Below, piece by piece: positions 1 through 6,187 of a stretch of DNA of 8,346 nt. Both the position numbers and the translations under genes were made by a program. A model generated the notes under the pieces. That model did no database searches. It was given only the letters and a program-made list of their open reading frames with translations, and was not told the origin of the DNA. This stretch comes from Rhodospirillales bacterium (GTDB taxonomy: Bacteria; Pseudomonadota; Alphaproteobacteria; Rhodospirillales; Casp-alpha2), in assembly GCA_021775275.1 (NCBI GenBank), contig JAJFIE010000197.1, forward strand, positions 1-8,346, in the 5' to 3' direction. Within the stretch, counting starts at the first letter, position 1. Each line of letters opens with the position of its first letter.

Positions 1-423
1 GCGGGTTATCAGGACCTTGGCGTCGGCGAGACTCAGGAGGTGACGTTCACCTATGAGGTCTCTGACGGACAGGGTGGCACATCCACGGCCACCGGCACGA
101 TCACGGTCGAAGGCACCAATGATGGTCCGGTCGCGGCAGACGAAGTGGTCATGGCCACCGAAGACGGTGCTGCGGTGACCGGCCAGCTTGACGCCACGGA
201 TGTTGATGGCGACAGCCTGACGTATGCCCAGACGGGTGATGCGGTCGAGGGCCTGACCATCAACGCGGACGGCAGCTACAGTTTTGATCCGGGCGCGGGT
301 TATCACGACCGTGGCGTCGGCGAGACTCAGGAGGTGACGTTCACCTATGAGGTCTCTGACGGACAGGGTGGCACATCCACGGCCACCGGCACGATCACGG
401 TCGAGGGCACCAATGACGGTCCG
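1..423 (+). repeat. VCBS-type repeats, 294-base period
   Basis: A 98-residue unit recurs with an offset of exactly 294 bases: AGYQDLGVGETQEVTFTYEV starts at base 1 and its partner AGYHDRGVGETQ at base 295. From about base 19 to base 129 the two DNA copies are almost identical (I see two differences, both synonymous: GAA/GAG and GAT/GAC). The full unit between them carries the ATEDGAAVTG and DVDGDSLTY motifs typical of VCBS adhesin repeats. Only one complete unit plus the tail of another is visible; more copies are likely upstream. Confidence 0.88.
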
Positions 424-3297
424 GTCGCCGTTGATGATACCCTGACGGGTGCCGAGGACACGGCAATTACGTTTACGGCCCAGGATTTGTTGGCCAATGA
501 CAGTGATCTGGATGGTGACAGCCTGACAGTCACGGAAGTCACTGCGCCGGATAACGGGACCCTCGTCGATAATGGGGATGGCAGTTTCACCTTTACACCG
601 GATGAAAACTGGAGCGGAGATACATCCTTCAGCTACACGATTTCTGACGGTGAGGGCGGTACATCAACGGGCACCACAACCATTGAAGTTGGTGGTATTG
701 CCGACGAGCCAACGTTGAGTGTTGACCTTGGTGAGCCGACGGCTGTCGGTGGTGATGATTCAGGCGGTACTCTCGTATCGGAGGACTTTGCTACTGATGC
801 CTCGGGTTGGGGTGATGACGTCTCCATCGAAAACGGTCAAATGGAAGTTGGCAAGGACGAGACTGCTTCCAAGGTATTTGATTTTGGTAGTGATCATGCC
901 GGTGAGACGGTGACCATTTCCTTCGATTCCGATACCTTCGGGTCGTGGGATGAAAGCGGTCATTACGAGGACAACTTCGTCGCCACCGCAAACGGCGAAG
1001 AAATGGTCAATACATCGGATGAAGGCTCGAACAGCTTTTCCTTCCAGGTAACACTGGATGAAAATGGGCAGGTTCAACTTGATCTCAATGCCGATACCAC
1101 GGGCAGCGATGAAGGTGTGCTCATTGACAATCTCGAGATCACCAGCGGTGACGACTGGAGCGACGGTGAGGCTTCTTCACTGGAATATCCACTGGATATC
1201 GCCTCCAGCCTGACTGACACAGATGGGTCCGAAACGCTCAGCATTACTATTGATGGCAGCAGCCTGCCGGATGGAGCGGTTCTTTCTGCAGGTACGTATG
1301 ATGATGTGTCCGATACCTACACGCTTGACCCGGATGCCGGTGACCTGACCGGGTTGACCGTTACGGTGCCTGCGGATGCGGGCGAGTTTGATATCAGTGT
1401 CACGGCAACTTCGTCCGAGGACGGGACCACGTCGAGTGTAACATCGACCGTTTCCGTTGAGGTCAACGACGCGCCGGTGGCAGTCGATGACGAGTTGTCC
1501 GGTTCAGAAGACAGCGCAATCACCTTTACCGCCAATGACCTGCTGGCGAACGATACGGATGCCGATGGCGACACGCTGACCATCGCGTCCTTTGAACAAC
1601 CCGAACACGGTGCGATTACCGATAACGGTGATGGCAGCTATACCTTCACGCCGGATGAAAACTGGAGCGGCGATACGTCGTTCGAATATTCGGTTTCCGA
1701 CGGTGAAGGCGGGACCAGCACGGCGACCGCAAGTGTCAGTGTTGAGGCTGTCGCCGATGCGCCGGACCTTACGGTGGATGTCGGTGATCCAACATCATCG
1801 GGTGGTACTCCATCTCCTGTGGGTTACTGGAAGCTGGATGAGGAAAGCGGCACGACGTTTGAGGATCAGATATCGGACAATGACGGTGTCGCCCATGGTG
1901 AAATTAGCGGCAGCGGCAGCGGTAGCGGTAGTGGCCACGGCAGTGGTGGTGGCGAGAAGAACAATCTTGATCTGGACGATGATGGCCAGTTCGGCACGGC
2001 CGCCGAGTTCAAAGACAAGGACGAACAGTTCATCGAAGTTGATCATTCGGCAGACCTCAAACCCGACAGCGGTTCGTTGACCCTCTGGTTCAATTCTGAC
2101 GAAAGCAACGATGGTACGCTGGCATCCAGTGATTCAAGTGGCTACGACGATGGCGGGCATTTCAATCTGTCCATCAACAGCGATGGCGAGCTTGAGTTGC
2201 GGATGCAGGATGAAGATTCCAGCTACACCATTTCCGGCGGTGACGTCGACAAGGGTGAGTGGAGCCAGGTCACGGTGACGTGGGGCGAAGGCGGCATGAA
2301 CATCTATCAGGACGGTGAATTGGTCGCGTCCGATCCTGACTACACGGGCGGTATGGAGGGTAACGAAAACCCGTGGACGTTTGGCGCCAGCCAGACCCAT
2401 AGTGGAGACGAAACTTCGGATGGCGCACGGGATTTCTTCGATGGCCACATCGACGATATTGCCATTTTCGGTGAGCAACTGGATGCCAGCCAGATTTCCG
2501 ATTTGTATACCGACGGCGTTCAGGACTTCATGGATAGCGGCTCCGAGGGTGGCGATCTGGTTTATCCTCTGGATATTACGGCCGGTGTCACGGATGCATC
2601 GGAGTCACTGGTTGTCACCATTGATGGTGTGCCGGATGGCGCGACCGTATCTGAGCCCGCAGTCTACGATGAAGACAGTGGGACATGGAGCGTTGATGGT
2701 GAGGCCGATATGAGCGGCATGACCATGACCGTTCCTGATGGGTCCGGTGACTTCCTGTTAAACGTGAACGCGACGTCCACGGACAGCAATGGCGACACCT
2801 TCACCACCAGCCGGGTTGTTGAAATTGATGCCGATGAAGATGGTGATTTCGAATTCGGAACCCAGGGTACTGATGGTGACGATACGCTGACCGGCACCTC
2901 TGGCGAGGACACGCTTCTTGGTGGCGATGGTAACGATACGCTCGATGCCGGGGCTGGCGACGATATCATGGTCGGCGGCGAAGGTGATGATACCTTAGAA
3001 GGCGGCGCCGGTGATGACATGGCCTTTGGCGACAGTGGAAATGACCTGTTCATCTTCGGTGCTGGCGACGGCAGCGACTACTTCGACGGTGGCGACGGGT
3101 GGACCGATACGATCAGTCTGGAAGGTATCGATAGCGGTCCAGGTGTTGATGCAGGTTGGACCATGCAGGTCGACGACGACGCCAGCTACACCCAGACAGA
3201 GAATGGCATCGAGTTTGAAGGCGATGCGTCAGGTTCGATTCAGCTATCGGATGGAAGCGAACTTACCTTCGAAGGTGTCGACAAGATCGAGTGGTAG
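1..3297 (+). CDS. Large RTX adhesin, C-terminal 1098 residues (5' end outside window)
   Basis: This is a secreted, calcium-binding surface adhesin of the type I secretion class. The frame is already open at base 1 (AGYQDLG matches AGYHDRG one repeat later), so the true start lies upstream. Domains by window residue are: VCBS-type repeats 1-143; cadherin-like (tandem-95 type) 144-232; linker with ADEPTLSVD; jelly-roll carbohydrate-binding-like domain about 261-380; YPLDI Ig-like module about 394-488; second cadherin-like domain 489-584; LamG/concanavalin-like domain about 607-840; second YPLDI module about 853-944; seven RTX nonapeptides 956-1018; and a C-terminal region resembling the VCA0849-type T1SS target (GNDLFIFGAGDGSDYFDGG, then LSDGSELTFEGVDKIEW at the end). 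The protein is very rich in Asp, Gly, Ser and Thr and almost free of Cys, as expected for a calcium-stabilised extracellular protein. The ABC exporter, membrane fusion protein and any N-terminal retention module would have to be elsewhere. Ligand specificity is unknown; sugar binding is inferred from the LamG and jelly-roll folds. Confidence 0.93.
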   Translation, partial: AGYQDLGVGETQEVTFTYEVSDGQGGTSTATGTITVEGTNDGPVAADEVVMATEDGAAVTGQLDATDVDGDSLTYAQTGDAVEGLTINADGSYSFDPGAGYHDRGVGETQEVTFTYEVSDGQGGTSTATGTITVEGTNDGPVAVDDTLTGAEDTAITFTAQDLLANDSDLDGDSLTVTEVTAPDNGTLVDNGDGSFTFTPDENWSGDTSFSYTISDGEGGTSTGTTTIEVGGIADEPTLSVDLGEPTAVGGDDSGGTLVSEDFATDASGWGDDVSIENGQMEVGKDETASKVFDFGSDHAGETVTISFDSDTFGSWDESGHYEDNFVATANGEEMVNTSDEGSNSFSFQVTLDENGQVQLDLNADTTGSDEGVLIDNLEITSGDDWSDGEASSLEYPLDIASSLTDTDGSETLSITIDGSSLPDGAVLSAGTYDDVSDTYTLDPDAGDLTGLTVTVPADAGEFDISVTATSSEDGTTSSVTSTVSVEVNDAPVAVDDELSGSEDSAITFTANDLLANDTDADGDTLTIASFEQPEHGAITDNGDGSYTFTPDENWSGDTSFEYSVSDGEGGTSTATASVSVEAVADAPDLTVDVGDPTSSGGTPSPVGYWKLDEESGTTFEDQISDNDGVAHGEISGSGSGSGSGHGSGGGEKNNLDLDDDGQFGTAAEFKDKDEQFIEVDHSADLKPDSGSLTLWFNSDESNDGTLASSDSSGYDDGGHFNLSINSDGELELRMQDEDSSYTISGGDVDKGEWSQVTVTWGEGGMNIYQDGELVASDPDYTGGMEGNENPWTFGASQTHSGDETSDGARDFFDGHIDDIAIFGEQLDASQISDLYTDGVQDFMDSGSEGGDLVYPLDITAGVTDASESLVVTIDGVPDGATVSEPAVYDEDSGTWSVDGEADMSGMTMTVPDGSGDFLLNVNATSTDSNGDTFTTSRVVEIDADEDGDFEFGTQGTDGDDTLTGTSGEDTLLGGDGNDTLDAGAGDDIMVGGEGDDTLEGGAGDDMAFGDSGNDLFIFGAGDGSDYFDGGDGWTDTISLEGIDSGPGVDAGWTMQVDDDASYTQTENGIEFEGDASGSIQLSDGSELTFEGVDKIEW
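430..2832 (+). repeat. Duplicated composite module, each copy carrying a different inserted domain
   Basis: Two long units follow the same plan. Unit 1 (430-1464) and unit 2 (1465-2832) each have: a cadherin-like domain opening AVDD and containing TPDENWSGDTSF (starting near 595 and 1648, offset 1053 bases); a linker of the form AD-P-L-VD-G-PT; an inserted domain; then a module opening YPLDI and containing TIDG, PDGA and TVP. The insert is a jelly-roll domain at 781-1140 in unit 1 and a LamG domain at 1819-2520 in unit 2. In widespread RTX adhesin modules known to me, the linker and the LDI segment are separated by only a short stretch, so both inserts appear to sit at the same junction. Protein similarity between units is clear, but the DNA copies have diverged, so the duplication is older than that of the VCBS repeats. 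Confidence 0.75.
1906..1953 (+). repeat. Ser-Gly low-complexity tract inside the LamG domain
   Basis: Sixteen codons encode alternating Ser and Gly with one His, built from short AGCGGC/GGTAGC-like hexamers. The tract lies between the first LamG strand region (VGYWKLDEESG, about residues 607-617) and the strand around AAEFKDKDEQFIEV, so it is probably a flexible surface loop. Because the unit is six bases, slippage would lengthen or shorten the loop without breaking the reading frame. Confidence 0.7.
2866..3054 (+). repeat. Seven RTX calcium-binding nonapeptide repeats
   Basis: Seven consecutive nine-residue units follow the GGxGxDxxx pattern: GTDGDDTLT, GTSGEDTLL, GGDGNDTLD, AGAGDDIMV, GGEGDDTLE, GGAGDDMAF and GDSGNDLFI. 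In characterised RTX proteins such units form a parallel beta roll that binds calcium and folds after export. The array is short, as is usual for large adhesins where RTX units serve mainly the C-terminal secretion region. The secretion signal follows directly (about 3040-3294). Confidence 0.92.
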
Positions 3298-3325
3298 TTG
3301 TCAGACGGCATATGTTAATTATAAG
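3298..3325 (+). promoter_or_regulatory. Candidate sigma-70-type promoter for the kinase gene
   Basis: TTGTCA at 3298-3303 and TATAAG at 3320-3325 are separated by 16 bases, each one base from the TTGACA/TATAAT consensus. The -35 starts directly after the adhesin stop codon. Initiation would be expected near 3332, at the first bases of the terminator hairpin, so any transcript from here would begin with that hairpin and U-tract. The match is by eye only and could be chance. Confidence 0.35.
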
Positions 3326-3328
3326 AGG

Positions 3329-3365
3329 TCAGCGTCACCCATTGTGGTGGCGCTGATTTTCTTTT
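3329..3365 (+). terminator. Intrinsic terminator of the adhesin gene
   Basis: An 11-base-pair stem, TCAGCGTCACC (3329-3339) with GGTGGCGCTGA (3346-3356), contains one G-T wobble and encloses a six-base loop. It is followed by the T-rich tail TTTTCTTTT (3357-3365). It begins 32 bases after the adhesin stop codon. Stem strength and tail are those of a good rho-independent terminator reading on the + strand. Confidence 0.9.
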
Positions 3366-3379
3366 GGAGCACGCGGAAC

Positions 3380-4264
3380 GTGGAAGCCCCAGGTTCGGAT
3401 ATTGGCCCTACCCTCGGGTCCTATAGAATACGGGATCATCTCGCGCGGTCCCGATGGACATCCGTCTATTCGGCCGAATTGGAGGGGGTGTCCGATTTAT
3501 TCGCCATTAAAGTATTTGATCTGAACGGTTCGCTTGAGCCCGGTATTGGAACGGAAGACGAGGTTGTATGGCGCAACAGGTTTGATCTCGAAGCCCGTAT
3601 TCTGGAATCAATGGATCACCCTGGAATAATTTCGCTTCGTGAAAGAGGGCATCTGGATGATGGTCGGCCCTACTTTGTTATGCCGTTTATTGCTGCAAAT
3701 CTGGCTTACGCGATGGGTGGCGATGTCAGTGACCCGGAAGTATTGGCGCGTCTAGCCCCGCGACGGCGGCCAAAATCATTGTCGGTCAAGCGTGTCATTT
3801 CCTTGTTGTATCAGATTACAGATGCGCTTGCAGCGCTTCATGAGAAAGGCATCATCCACCGGGACATGAAGCCCGGAAATGTGTTGCTGACCAAAAGACT
3901 GGGTGGGCGAGTGAAGCTCTGTGACTTCGGAATGGCCCGTTGGGGGGATCAGGTTTTTGATGTTTCTGGGGAATTTATCGGATCGAAGCAATATGTCAGT
4001 CCGGAACAGCGTCTTGACCCGGCGGCGTCAGATGCCCGGACGGATATCTATTCCCTGGGCGTCATGGCGTATCGATTGTTAGTAGGGAAATTACCAGCCG
4101 GTGGTGAGGTATCCGTACGCCGCGAAAATGACAGCATTCCCGACGACCTCGATCGGCTCATTGCATCATGCCTGGATCCGGAACCCGCCAATCGACCCGA
4201 TGACGCCTCCGCATTTAAATACGCGCTACGCGGGTTACAGCCTAATCCTGCGCCTGCAACATGA
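3380..4264 (+). CDS. Hanks-type serine/threonine protein kinase (soluble, single domain)
   Basis: A 294-residue protein that is essentially one kinase domain (about residues 15-285). Visible elements are AIKVF with the ATP-anchoring Lys44, the likely helix-C Glu71 (RFDLEARIL), the catalytic loop HRDMKPGN with Asp162 and Asn167, CDFG with Asp182, SPE at 207-209 in place of APE, DIYSLGVMAYRLL at 222-234 and Arg272. The catalytic set is complete, so activity on protein Ser/Thr is expected. The glycine-rich loop, however, reads LARSRWTSVY (21-30) and has none of the usual glycines. A basic RRRPK patch (128-132) lies before helix E. No membrane segment, PASTA or sensor domain is seen. The chosen GTG has GGAG at 3366-3369, ten bases upstream; the in-frame ORF extends further back, but that part overlaps the adhesin and its terminator. 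The substrate is unknown; a link to the adhesin is only positional. Confidence 0.88.
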   Translation: MEAPGSDIGPTLGSYRIRDHLARSRWTSVYSAELEGVSDLFAIKVFDLNGSLEPGIGTEDEVVWRNRFDLEARILESMDHPGIISLRERGHLDDGRPYFVMPFIAANLAYAMGGDVSDPEVLARLAPRRRPKSLSVKRVISLLYQITDALAALHEKGIIHRDMKPGNVLLTKRLGGRVKLCDFGMARWGDQVFDVSGEFIGSKQYVSPEQRLDPAASDARTDIYSLGVMAYRLLVGKLPAGGEVSVRRENDSIPDDLDRLIASCLDPEPANRPDDASAFKYALRGLQPNPAPAT

Positions 4265-4457
4265 CCTGATAGACCCGTCGGGCAATTTCCGGCGAGACTC
4301 CTCCTGCCGATGCTCCCGCGTTGAGCATGGTTTCATTGGGCTCAGTAGGCGTGATTGACAATCCTTCAGAGCCCATGGAATCAAGAACCTGTACCGTCAG
4401 GCCCAATGTGCTGTCACTAACGAAAAGATCATCCAGATACGTCAGTTGGTCTGTCAT
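4242..4457 (-). CDS. Small hypothetical protein (71 aa)
   Basis: I do not recognise this protein. It starts MTDQLTYLDDLF and ends in a segment with predicted helical character (SPEIARRVYQVMLQAQD); the middle is rich in Ser, Thr, Gly and Asn, and there is no Cys, signal peptide or membrane segment. Codon choice resembles the neighbouring genes, which supports a real gene. An in-frame ATG at 4478 would add seven residues (MKRGAET); neither start has a strong Shine-Dalgarno, the better being GGGG about ten bases before 4457. Its last 23 bases overlap the 3' end of the convergent kinase gene. A TATATATT stretch lies just upstream of the 4478 ATG (- strand) and may be part of its promoter. Function unknown. 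Confidence 0.55.
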   Translation of the reverse strand: MTDQLTYLDDLFVSDSTLGLTVQVLDSMGSEGLSITPTEPNETMLNAGASAGGVSPEIARRVYQVMLQAQD

Positions 4458-4479
4458 GGTTTCGGCACCCCGTTTCATG

Positions 4480-4742
4480 ATTAAATATATAGTTCTTTCC
4501 AGCGCAAGAGATGTGCCAACGGAGTTTCGTGTGGAAATCACATAACTCATTGAAAACAAATATGAATTCTAAACATATCGCTGTATTCAATTCATAATGG
4601 CAACCTATATGACGAAAGATTCTCATTTTGGGAACCATCGCGGGAAACGGCGTTCATGAGCGCATATCTTTGTATGATAATGAAGTGTGGGCCAGAAAAG
4701 GCGGCACTTTTCCAATTTGCTCCCATCAGGTAGTGTCCGCCC
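4480..4742. other. AT-richer intergenic region between divergent genes
   Basis: About 260 bases separate the small - strand gene from the DUF952 gene. The stretch 4480-4620 is clearly richer in A and T than its surroundings. Short ORFs cross it in several frames, but none has convincing composition or a ribosome binding site. It most likely holds the outward promoters for both sides. I see no tRNA, repeat or strong hairpin in it. Confidence 0.6.
4653..4681 (+). promoter_or_regulatory. Weak candidate promoter for the DUF952-pyrD pair
   Basis: GATAAT at 4676-4681 (overlapping TATGAT at 4673-4678) matches five of six -10 bases. A poor -35, TTCATG at 4653-4658, lies 17 bases before it. The position, 61 bases ahead of the DUF952 ATG, is reasonable, but the -35 match is only three of six. 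Confidence 0.25.
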
Positions 4743-5129
4743 ATGAACGACATCTCGAGCAAAAATCTGATATTTCACATGTGTCGTGAGGACGAGTGGC
4801 GGCAGGCCCAGGTTCGTGGCGTCTATGGTGGCTCATCACAGGATATATCTGACGGATTTATTCATTTCTCAACCGGTTCCCAGGTTCGCGAGAGTGCGGC
4901 TAAGCATCGAACCGGACAAAGCGGCTTGACGTTGTTGAGCGTTGATCCGGAATATCTGCCACCGGATATGCTGAAGTGGGAACAGTCCCGGGGCGGGCAA
5001 TTGTTCCCCCATCTGTATGGATCACTCCCTGTCGGCGCCGTTGTGCGTGCTGACTCCTTGCTATTGGGAGAGGACGGCCTGCACATGTTTCCCGATGATC
5101 TGGGTGTCACGTCAGGGGATGGGGCGTGA
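4743..5129 (+). CDS. DUF952 domain-containing protein
   Basis: A 128-residue cytosolic protein that fits the DUF952 family along nearly its whole length. Family features seen are IFHMCREDEWRQAQ near the start, GFIHFS (residues 38-43), LLSVDPEYL, KWEQ, and FPHLYGSLPVGAVV near the C-terminus. The conserved His and acidic residues hint at a small catalytic or ligand-binding fold, but no reaction is established that I know of. The ATG is preceded by AGG about 12 bases upstream, a weak ribosome binding site. The stop codon TGA (5127-5129) overlaps the GTG of pyrD, so the two are co-transcribed and probably translationally coupled. I recall this gene next to pyrD in other alphaproteobacteria, which would point to a constant partnership, but I cannot verify that here. 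Confidence 0.87.
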   Translation: MNDISSKNLIFHMCREDEWRQAQVRGVYGGSSQDISDGFIHFSTGSQVRESAAKHRTGQSGLTLLSVDPEYLPPDMLKWEQSRGGQLFPHLYGSLPVGAVVRADSLLLGEDGLHMFPDDLGVTSGDGA

Positions 5130-6187
5130 GTGGTTTTTATGGTCTGATCGGGCCGCTGATCCGACTGGTCGATCCTGAGACGGCTCATGGGCTGGCTCTG
5201 AAAACATTGCGTTGCGGGCTGGTCCCATACCAACATATTACTCCTGACCCCATACTTGCGACAAGATTGTGGGGGATGGAATTCCCCAACCCGGTAGGAT
5301 TGGCGGCGGGCTTCGATAAGGATGCCGATGTGCCGGACGCCATGCTGAAGCAGGGGTTTGGTTTCGTTGAAGTCGGCTCCATCACACCGCGTCGGCAGTC
5401 AGGAAACCCCAAACCTCGCCTGTTCAGGCTTTCCAAAGACGGCGCCGTGATTAACCGCATGGGATTTAACAACAAGGGCATGGAGGAAGCGCGTGAGCGC
5501 CTTGCCGCAAGGGCAGATCACGGCGGTATTGTTGGCGTCAATCTTGGCAAGAACAAGGATACGGAGGATGCCGTTTCCGACTACATCCTTGGTATCAATG
5601 CACTGGCTCCCTATGCATCCTATGTGGTGATTAATGTATCGTCACCCAATACGCCGGGTTTGCGCGCGTTACAGGGGCGCGAGCCGCTGGAACATCTATT
5701 ACGCGGCGTGCGGAGCGCACTGGATGCGGCTGTGCCTGAAAATACACCGCCGCTTCTCCTGAAAATAGCACCGGACCTGACGAACGAAGACAAAGCAGAT
5801 ATTGCAGACGTTGTCATTGCTGAAGGCGTCAACGGCCTGATCGTGGGCAATACCACCATCACTCGTCCCGATGAATTGCAGAGTCCCAAGGCCAGTGAAG
5901 CCGGGGGCTTAAGCGGTAAACCGTTGTTCGGGCTATCAACCCGGGTGTTGTCGGATATGTATCGGCGAACCGGGGGAAAAGTCCCGCTGATCGGGGTTGG
6001 TGGGGTAGGTTCGACTGAGACGGCATATGCAAAAATTCGCGCCGGCGCCTCTCTGGTGCAACTCTACAGCGTCATGGTCTATGAAGGCCCGGCTGTGATC
6101 GGTGAAATTCTCCGGGGATTGGCGAAGCTTTTACGCGCAGACGGATATTCGTCCCTTACGGATGCTGTTGGCGCAGATCACCGCTAA
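5126..6187 (+). CDS. pyrD: Dihydroorotate dehydrogenase (quinone), class 2
   Basis: Oxidises dihydroorotate to orotate, the fourth step of de novo pyrimidine synthesis, using FMN and passing electrons to membrane quinone. The 353 residues include the class 2 N-terminal helical extension that docks on the membrane (FYGLIGPLIRLVDPETAHGL, 4-23), the flavin-site segment NPVGLAAGFDKD (55-66), GSITPRRQSGNPKPRLFRL (84-102), NRMGFNN (110-116), and NVSSPNTPGLR (170-180), where Ser173 corresponds to the catalytic base Ser175 of the E. coli enzyme. VGNTT with Asn242, GGLSGKPLF (260-268) and GVGGVGS follow. The serine base and N-terminal extension separate it from class 1 enzymes, which use Cys. Translation starts at a GTG within the DUF952 stop (GTGA overlap), with AGGGG upstream. 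It ends tail to tail with the abrB-like gene, the stop codons overlapping. Confidence 0.97.
   Translation: MSGFYGLIGPLIRLVDPETAHGLALKTLRCGLVPYQHITPDPILATRLWGMEFPNPVGLAAGFDKDADVPDAMLKQGFGFVEVGSITPRRQSGNPKPRLFRLSKDGAVINRMGFNNKGMEEARERLAARADHGGIVGVNLGKNKDTEDAVSDYILGINALAPYASYVVINVSSPNTPGLRALQGREPLEHLLRGVRSALDAAVPENTPPLLLKIAPDLTNEDKADIADVVIAEGVNGLIVGNTTITRPDELQSPKASEAGGLSGKPLFGLSTRVLSDMYRRTGGKVPLIGVGGVGSTETAYAKIRAGASLVQLYSVMVYEGPAVIGEILRGLAKLLRADGYSSLTDAVGADHR

Noticed and set aside
40..42. GTG at 40 as the start of the adhesin gene
   Set aside because: The frame is open to base 1 and the residues before this GTG match the same positions of the next repeat, so the GTG encodes an internal Val.
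1..423. CRISPR-like or mobile repeat interpretation of the 294-base repeats
   Set aside because: The repeats are long, in frame and encode VCBS-type domains; there are no spacers or inverted ends.
1592..2080. Long + strand ORF within the LamG part of the adhesin
   Set aside because: It is a shifted-frame reading of the adhesin; its Arg-rich, low-complexity product reflects the biased codons of the repeat protein.
2664..3053. - strand Ser/Pro-rich ORF opposite the RTX repeats
   Set aside because: The Ser-Pro pattern is the antisense of Gly-Asp RTX codons, with no independent start signal.
3011..3379. N-terminal extension of the kinase overlapping the adhesin
   Set aside because: This part is in another frame of the RTX and secretion-signal coding region and of the terminator, has no kinase-like sequence, and the GTG at 3380 has a ribosome binding site just before the domain.
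4429..4638. - strand ORF of 69 codons across the AT-richer region
   Set aside because: It overlaps the better small ORF in another frame, has no ribosome binding site and an irregular composition.
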